This document shows positions 58,640 to 64,000 of a stretch of DNA of 64,000 nt, piece after piece. The stretch comes from Strigamia acuminata (taxonomy: Eukaryota; Arthropoda; Chilopoda; Geophilomorpha; Linotaeniidae). A program made the position numbers and the translations under genes. The notes under the pieces were generated by a model, which did not search any database, was not told the origin of the DNA, and saw only the letters and a list, made by a program, of their open reading frames with translations. How positions within the stretch are numbered: position 1 is the first letter of the stretch; each line of letters starts with the position of its first letter. The stretch spans positions 53,267,369-53,331,368 of the forward strand of contig OX442314.1 in NCBI GenBank assembly GCA_949358305.1, read 5' to 3'.

Positions 58640-59258
58640 TTAGCCTCCACGCTTTTTTACTGTCTTCTTCTTCTGCTTTGGCTTCTTCTCCTTTGGCTTC
58701 TTTTCCTTTATTGGCGTTTCGTCAGCTTCGGAGGATGAAGATGATGATAGGTGTCTTGACAGTTTGAATGCTTGCGTGCAGCCATCAGTAATACCTTGGG
58801 GCGTCCTCTGTATGGTTAACGGGGAAACTTGTGGCTCGTTAAGTGCCACGATCTCCGCCAAAACTATGTTGTTCTCGACAACAGGTTGGATGGGTGTTGG
58901 CAGTTGCGGAGCTGGTTCGTCCAGCAACTGGTCCAAATCTGAAGTTTGGTCAGTGTCGTGGGTGGCTTCACCCTCAACACCGTCAACTTCTTCCATCTCC
59001 CAGGCGTCGAGAAGAAGCTGTTCAAGTTCTTCTGATTCGCTCATGTGTTCGTCAGTGGCGTCTGTCGTGGATTTTGGGATCCTCAACCTCGCCATCTTGT
59101 CGGCCATAACATCGACGCGGATCTGGTTTTTGTCCACCAAAGGTGGCAACACCTGCTCCGCATCGCTCTGCTTCGATGTTCCGGGCTGAGGTTCGGTGTG
59201 AGCCCCTGCCGCAGTCGTCGTTGCTTCGCGAAGTTGTCGCCTTTTCTCTCTTACCGTT
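58640..59258 (-). pseudogene. C-terminal ORF part of the old Gypsy, split by the young Gypsy
   Basis: The frame 59152-58640 (170 codons from its first Met) is open upstream to the insertion point at 59258, so its true start lies beyond the inserted element. It is acidic in the middle, with a Ser run and a Lys-rich C-terminus (KKPKEKKPKQKKK). No catalytic motif. It may be the end of a pol or accessory protein. The interruption makes it non-functional. Confidence 0.5.
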
Positions 59259-59387
59259 TGTAATGTTGATGTAAATGAGGGTGAGAGTGACCACGAGAGG
59301 GCGCTGGACGCAGGTCACGTGGTCACTAAGAATAAAGAGTCAGTTGGGTTTTAACTACCAAACCGAGTGCATCATTCCGACTTTACA
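59259..59387 (+). repeat. Gypsy 5' LTR
   Basis: 129 bp, TGTAATGTTGATG to GACTTTACA, with AATAAA inside. Very short for a Gypsy LTR. Confidence 0.95.
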
Positions 59388-59487
59388 TTGGCGACGAGTA
59401 AAATAATGACAATTGCGGGTGCATAAAGGACAAATTGTGCGAACTAGCGTGGATTACGTCGGAATGTGTGGGACTGAACGAGTGTGA

Positions 59488-62400
59488 GTGGAAATAAATA
59501 TGAGCGAGACAGAGAAAACGGCGGAACAGACTAGTGAACTCAAAGTCGTAATGGCGGCGCCCAGTGCGACGGGCGCGTCAAGCTTCCTGCAGGCAACGAT
59601 CTCGCCTTTCGACGTACATGGAGACGTCAACACGCAGAGTCAGAGGTGGACGAGATGGATTGGGCGCCTCGAGATTTATATGATAGCGGCAGGGATCACC
59701 GATGACACGAGGAAAATGGCGACGTTATTACACTGCGCCGGGGAGGAGGTCTACGCGATTCACGAGACGGTCCGGAAGGCGGGGCAGGATAGCTATGCAG
59801 ACATTAAAGACGCGTTGACAACTTATTTCATTCCGCGTAAAAATTTAGAATTTTGTGTTTATAATTTCCGTATTTCGAGACAGGAGGAAGGAGAGACAAT
59901 CGATCAATACCACGTGCGCTTGCGACATCTGGCGGTGGGGTGCGACTTCAACTCAATAGACAGAGAGGTGAAACATCAGTTAATTTTGGGAACTACTATG
60001 GATCGGTTACGACGCCAGGGGTTGCGAGATGCCACATCGACGCTGAAAGAATTTTTGGATTTGGGCAGAGGCTATGAAGCCTCAGATTGGCAAGCGAAGC
60101 AAATGGAGGGGACGGCGAAGTCGGACGGAGGTGAAGTTAATTTGGTACGAACAGCAAGCGTCGGTCGAAGGGAGGACGATACGAAGGCGGGACGTAGAAG
60201 GACGGTGACTGAGCGGAGCGGGACGGGCGCTGCGAGGAACGTCGAAGCGACGCGAGAGGGAGGAAGGAGGTGTTTCAACTGCGGGCGCGCTTGGCCGCAT
60301 CCAGCGCCACAGGATTGCCCGGCGAAAAACGTCGCTTGTCGGGGTTGCGGAAGGACTGGCCATTTCGTTCGATTTTGCAGAGGAGCTAAGAAGATTGGCC
60401 GGCCGGAACCGGTGCAGAGACTTAACCTTTTCGAGGAAGACGATGATGATGAGGAAATCTTCGTGGTCGGGATGTGCGCGACTGGTGTCGAGAGTAAGAA
60501 AAAGATGCCGGAGGTATTGTTGACGATGAAAGGAGAGGAAATAAAATTTATTATAGACTCTGGGACATCGGTGGACGTTCTGGGTAGGGAAGTTTACCTG
60601 GCGTTGAAGGCGAAACCTCAATTGGAGAAGAGCACGGCGAGGTTGATGACGTACGGCGCGGAGGTACCATTGCCGCTGATGGGACGCATGCACGTCAATT
60701 TGGGCTATGGTAAGAAGACGGTGGAGGCGAGGTTGTACGTTGTGGATCGTCCGGGCGAGTCCCTCTTGAGTTACGAGACGGCCGAGCGCTTGGGAATAGT
60801 GAAAACCGTGAACGCCATCAAAGGAGATAGATTCGAGGACCTTATCGAGAGACAATATCCGGAGCTATTCAAGGGGATAGGCAAGTTGAAAGATTGCCAG
60901 GTCCATTTGCACGTCGACGAAGGCGTAGTACCGGTCACGCAGCGTTACCGGCCACTGCCTTTTAAAATCAGGAAGAAGGTTGAGAAAGAGTTGCAGCGAA
61001 TGGTCGACATGGATATTATCGAACGAATTACGGAGGACATGGGGCCCACTCCGTGGGTCTCACCAATCCATTGCGTCGATAAACCGAAGGACGCCGACCC
61101 CGACGCGATCCGACTATGCGTTGACGCGCGCGAGGCGAATAGAGCGATAAAAAGGGTACGACACACATCACCGCGACTCAAGGATTTGATCACGTTGGCC
61201 GAGGGTGCGACGGTTTTTTCGAAGCTCGACCTGGTTCATGGCTTCAACCAGGTCGAGCTGGACAAGGAGTCGAGGAAGTATACAGTTTTCGCCACGCACA
61301 TCGGTTTATTCCGATTTAAGCGCCTTTTCTTTGGGGTGAACTCAGCGTCCGAGGTCTTCCAGGATGAGATACGACAGGTTATTGAAGGAATACCAAAATG
61401 CATAAATATAGTGGACGACATTTTCATAGTAGGAAGTTCGGTGAAAGCACACGACGAGACATTACATCGGGTGCTGCGGCGATTGAGTGAGAGGGGGTTG
61501 ACATTGAATGGTGCGAAGTGCGAATTGCGGAGGTCGGAGCTGGTTTTTTTCGGACACGTTTTTTCGCATAAAGGAATCTCTGTCGACCCACGGAAGGTAG
61601 AGGCGGTAACGAGGATGGAAATTCCGAGGACGGTGTCGGAGGTAAAGAGCCTACTTGGAATGGTGATTTATTGCGGAAGGTTTATTCGAAACATGGCGGA
61701 TACGTTGAAACCCCTGCGGGAGCTGACAAAGAGATCGAAGTCGACGTTCACCTGGGGCAAGGAACATCAGACGGCCTGGAACCGCGTTAAGGAGCAGTTG
61801 GGCGACCGTAGTGTGTTGGCATACTATGATATGAATGCGAAAATACATTTGACAGTAGACGCGGGACCGTATGGCCTGGGCGCCATTTTGGCTCAGGTGA
61901 AGACCGGGGAATCGGAGCCGCAGGTAGTGGCGTATGCCAGCAGGGCGTTAACGGACGTCGAGACAAGATACTCACAAATTGAGAAGGAGACGTTGGCGGC
62001 CGTGTGGGCGGTAGAACATTTCTATTTGTACCTGTATGGCGTGTCGTTCTTGTTGTTTACGGACCATAAACCTTTGGTGGGTATTTTTGGCAATAGAAGG
62101 TCGCGACCATCGGTGCGCATTGAGAGATTGTGCCTAAGGATCCAGCAATATACATTCGAGGTCAGGCACACGAGAGGAGATACGAATCCGAGCGATTATA
62201 TGTCGCGGCACCCAGGTGCCTTGTCGAGAGTCAGCCACGAGATGTCGGGCACGGTGGAGCGATACGTGAGGTTCGTGACGAGAACGAGGATACCAGCGAC
62301 GATGACGCAGGCGGAGGTGATCAGGGAATCGGAGGGAGATGCGGAGATGCGGATGTTGCGGGAGGCATTGCGGCTGTCGGGTGGGGAGCAGGAGAAATGT

Positions 62401-63717
62401 TGGAAGAGGGAACAGCTAAAGCCGTATGCTATGGTGAGGAGCGAACTGTCTTGCGCGGGAAACGGCATGGTGTTGCGGGGCGACAGAATTGTGATCCCGA
62501 GGGCCCTACGGGGGAGAGTGGTGGAGTTGGCTCATCGTGGCCATCAAGGCATAGTGAAGACCAAATGCCTGCTGAGACAGAAAGTATGGTTCCCGGGGGT
62601 GGATGCGCATGTGGAACGCGTGGTCGCCGGCTGTATTCCGTGCCAGGCCAGTATGAAGACGACAACGAGAACTCCGTTGCAGATGACCGTGATGCCCGAT
62701 CGACCGTGGCAGCAGCTTGCGCTCGATTTCTTGGGGCCTTTCCCTGATGGGAAAATGTTAATGGTGCTCGTCGACGAGTACTCTCGATTTCCGATGGTGG
62801 ACCTCGTGGCGTCCACGCTGGGGGCGAGTGTGATTTCGGTGTTGAGGAAACGGTTTTCTGAGCAGGGTTTGCCCGAAGTCGTAAAGACCGACAATGGGCC
62901 ACCCTTCTCTTCGAGAGAGTTTGGATTGTTCATGCAAGAGATGGGAATCAGACACCGACGTGTGACGCCGCTGTGGCCTGAAGCCAACGGCGAGGTTGAA
63001 AGATTAATGAGGACGCTGAACAAGGCGATTTTGGCGGCCGTGACCGAGGGAAGGAACTGGAAGGAGGAGATCCATGAGTTTCTCCTCAATTACAGAGCGA
63101 CGCCCCACTCGACTACCGGGGTGTCTCCGGCGGAGTTGCTGTGGAGACGAACCATAAAGACGAGGCTGCCGCAGATCTTCGCGGACGCGCCCGATGTGAA
63201 CGTGAGGCGGCGTGACGGGGAGCGGAAGGAACAGATGAAGATCAGGGCGGACCAAGCACGGCATGTCCGGGAGCATGACTTAAAGCCGGGAGATCGGGTT
63301 CTCGTTAAAAGACGAAAAATAAGCAAGTTGACGACCCCATACGATCCGATGCCATTCGTGGTGTCGTCAGTGGAGGGATCGAGGATTGCGGCTACAAGGG
63401 GCCAGCAGATAATAGTGAGAAACGCGTCCCACTTTAAGGGAATTGGAGAACGGCAGGACGTGGAGGAGGAAGGGACGATTGAGGATCCGTTGGTGAGAGA
63501 ACGAGAGGGCGAAGAAACCACAGGGATGGCGGATATGCAGATGGAGCCTGCACGGGAGGAAGAAGAAGGTTCTCCGGTGAGAGTGGCTACACCAGTTCCA
63601 GTGAGGGCGACGGTGCCTGACCCGGGTGGAAAAGACCCGCCAAAGGAGCCCCGACGTTCGGCTAGAGCGAATAAGGGACAACCGCCTAAGCGGCATGGTG
63701 ATTACGTGAAACACTGA
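59488..63717 (+). CDS. Gypsy gag-pol polyprotein
   Basis: 1409 codons in one frame, no gag-pol shift. Gag (1-250) with knuckles from C262 and at C284, C287, H292, C297; protease D357-SG; RT with KLDLVHG (D581) and IVDD at 641-644, where most relatives have YIDD or YLDD; RNase H D791, E832, D859; integrase zinc residues H1016, H1019, C1049, C1052 and catalytic D1080, D1135, E1171 (D35E). No chromodomain; the C-terminus is charged and Pro-rich. The start is either the ATG at 59488 or Met5 (MSETEKT), 12 bases on. Protease-RT-RNaseH-integrase order is diagnostic of Ty3/Gypsy. Confidence 0.97.
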   Translation: MEINMSETEKTAEQTSELKVVMAAPSATGASSFLQATISPFDVHGDVNTQSQRWTRWIGRLEIYMIAAGITDDTRKMATLLHCAGEEVYAIHETVRKAGQDSYADIKDALTTYFIPRKNLEFCVYNFRISRQEEGETIDQYHVRLRHLAVGCDFNSIDREVKHQLILGTTMDRLRRQGLRDATSTLKEFLDLGRGYEASDWQAKQMEGTAKSDGGEVNLVRTASVGRREDDTKAGRRRTVTERSGTGAARNVEATREGGRRCFNCGRAWPHPAPQDCPAKNVACRGCGRTGHFVRFCRGAKKIGRPEPVQRLNLFEEDDDDEEIFVVGMCATGVESKKKMPEVLLTMKGEEIKFIIDSGTSVDVLGREVYLALKAKPQLEKSTARLMTYGAEVPLPLMGRMHVNLGYGKKTVEARLYVVDRPGESLLSYETAERLGIVKTVNAIKGDRFEDLIERQYPELFKGIGKLKDCQVHLHVDEGVVPVTQRYRPLPFKIRKKVEKELQRMVDMDIIERITEDMGPTPWVSPIHCVDKPKDADPDAIRLCVDAREANRAIKRVRHTSPRLKDLITLAEGATVFSKLDLVHGFNQVELDKESRKYTVFATHIGLFRFKRLFFGVNSASEVFQDEIRQVIEGIPKCINIVDDIFIVGSSVKAHDETLHRVLRRLSERGLTLNGAKCELRRSELVFFGHVFSHKGISVDPRKVEAVTRMEIPRTVSEVKSLLGMVIYCGRFIRNMADTLKPLRELTKRSKSTFTWGKEHQTAWNRVKEQLGDRSVLAYYDMNAKIHLTVDAGPYGLGAILAQVKTGESEPQVVAYASRALTDVETRYSQIEKETLAAVWAVEHFYLYLYGVSFLLFTDHKPLVGIFGNRRSRPSVRIERLCLRIQQYTFEVRHTRGDTNPSDYMSRHPGALSRVSHEMSGTVERYVRFVTRTRIPATMTQAEVIRESEGDAEMRMLREALRLSGGEQEKCWKREQLKPYAMVRSELSCAGNGMVLRGDRIVIPRALRGRVVELAHRGHQGIVKTKCLLRQKVWFPGVDAHVERVVAGCIPCQASMKTTTRTPLQMTVMPDRPWQQLALDFLGPFPDGKMLMVLVDEYSRFPMVDLVASTLGASVISVLRKRFSEQGLPEVVKTDNGPPFSSREFGLFMQEMGIRHRRVTPLWPEANGEVERLMRTLNKAILAAVTEGRNWKEEIHEFLLNYRATPHSTTGVSPAELLWRRTIKTRLPQIFADAPDVNVRRRDGERKEQMKIRADQARHVREHDLKPGDRVLVKRRKISKLTTPYDPMPFVVSSVEGSRIAATRGQQIIVRNASHFKGIGERQDVEEEGTIEDPLVREREGEETTGMADMQMEPAREEEEGSPVRVATPVPVRATVPDPGGKDPPKEPRRSARANKGQPPKRHGDYVKH

Positions 63718-63855
63718 GACTTTAGAGACTTCGTGGTGAAATGACTTTATTGTGACAAATTGAGATTTCGTGTTTGTGAATTTGATTGATGTTTTGACTT
63801 TCTTTGATTTTGATGTAGTTTGTTTTGAATTGAAATTCCCGCATGGTGGAAGGGA

Positions 63856-63984
63856 TGTAATGTTGATGTAAATGAGGGTGAGAGTGACCACGAGAGGGCG
63901 CTGGACGCAGGTCACGTGGTCACTAAGAATAAAGAGTCAGTTGGGTTTTAACCACCAAACCGAGTGCATCATTCCGACTTTACA
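63856..63984 (+). repeat. Gypsy 3' LTR
   Basis: 129 bp, one difference from the 5' LTR (ACCACC against ACTACC). Confidence 0.95.
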
Positions 63985-64000
63985 CCGTTCTCGCCTTCTT
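63985..64000 (-). other. Continuation of the old Gypsy
   Basis: After the CCGTT duplication the minus-strand Gypsy interrupted at 59258 resumes and leaves the window. Confidence 0.6.

Larger units (their letters stand above)
59259..63984 (+). mobile_element. Complete Ty3/Gypsy retrotransposon, nested
   Basis: 4726 bp flanked by CCGTT (59254-59258 and 63985-63989). LTRs of 129 bp (59259-59387 and 63856-63984) differ at one base. Single gag-pol ORF intact. TTGGCGACGAG after the 5' LTR is the probable primer site; GGTGGAAGGGA before the 3' LTR is the polypurine tract. It is inserted in the older Gypsy on the opposite strand. Confidence 0.96.

Noticed and set aside
57430-59400. Search for the KANK N-terminal KN-motif exon
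   Set aside because: Only TE sequence is visible upstream of 57422 in this window; no KN-like segment with splice sites was found.
60082-60855. 257-codon minus-strand ORF within the Gypsy
   Set aside because: Antisense shadow of gag and protease coding sequence.

Overview
This is a piece of an invertebrate animal nuclear genome. Three host genes show it. UMPS is the fused orotate phosphoribosyltransferase/OMP decarboxylase typical of animals. A KANK-family KN-motif/ankyrin gene is present. A DM (doublesex/mab-3) zinc-module exon is also present. The splice sites can be read directly: GT-AG introns, mostly 40-100 bp where no transposon sits in them. The exact lineage cannot be fixed from the sequence alone. 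Most of the window is transposable-element DNA of several ages.

Layout. 1-7.86 kb: right-hand part of a Polinton/Maverick (adintovirus-like) element with a core-protein-like ORF, an unknown ORF, a chromodomain integrase, a membrane-anchored PC4-like ORF and a protein-primed DNA polymerase B with zinc fingers. 7.9-18 kb: non-coding repeat land with two copies of a 210-250 bp repeat, a 76-bp and a 20-bp tandem array, a MITE and a copia fragment. 18.0-24.3 kb: a DM-domain exon, then an unusual cluster of unrecognised small ORFs, mostly on the minus strand. They fall into two families, each present at least twice: P1 with a W...HPE[LI]L motif, and P2 with paired CxxC modules. The cluster surrounds a satellite built from two short motifs. 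It is bracketed by direct copies of a ~650-bp repeat. 25-30 kb: broken copia pieces, a hairpin-rich MITE, an LTR-like stretch and the last exon of an unrecognised host gene. 30.9-37.2 kb: a ~2.1-2.4 kb segment present twice in direct orientation. 37.2-39.5 kb: retrotransposon gag debris, an LTR-like tail and a second MITE.

39.56-57.42 kb is the best-supported host region. UMPS (8 exons, 463 codons, minus strand) is followed upstream by KANK (10 recognisable exons, minus strand, N-terminal KN exon not in the window). Two complete copia retrotransposons with identical LTR pairs lie in consecutive KANK introns, one sense and one antisense. The antisense one landed on a 3' splice site, and its 5-bp target duplication re-creates the acceptor. 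Further small inverted-repeat elements sit in other KANK introns. 57.5-64 kb: the 3' LTR and tail of an old minus-strand Gypsy, with an intact young Gypsy (129-bp LTRs, one mismatch, TSD CCGTT) nested inside it.

The self-replicating elements carry complete catalytic motifs. The host genes are intact except for TE load in their introns. The P1/P2 cluster at 18.9-24.3 kb is the region I could not assign to any known family.
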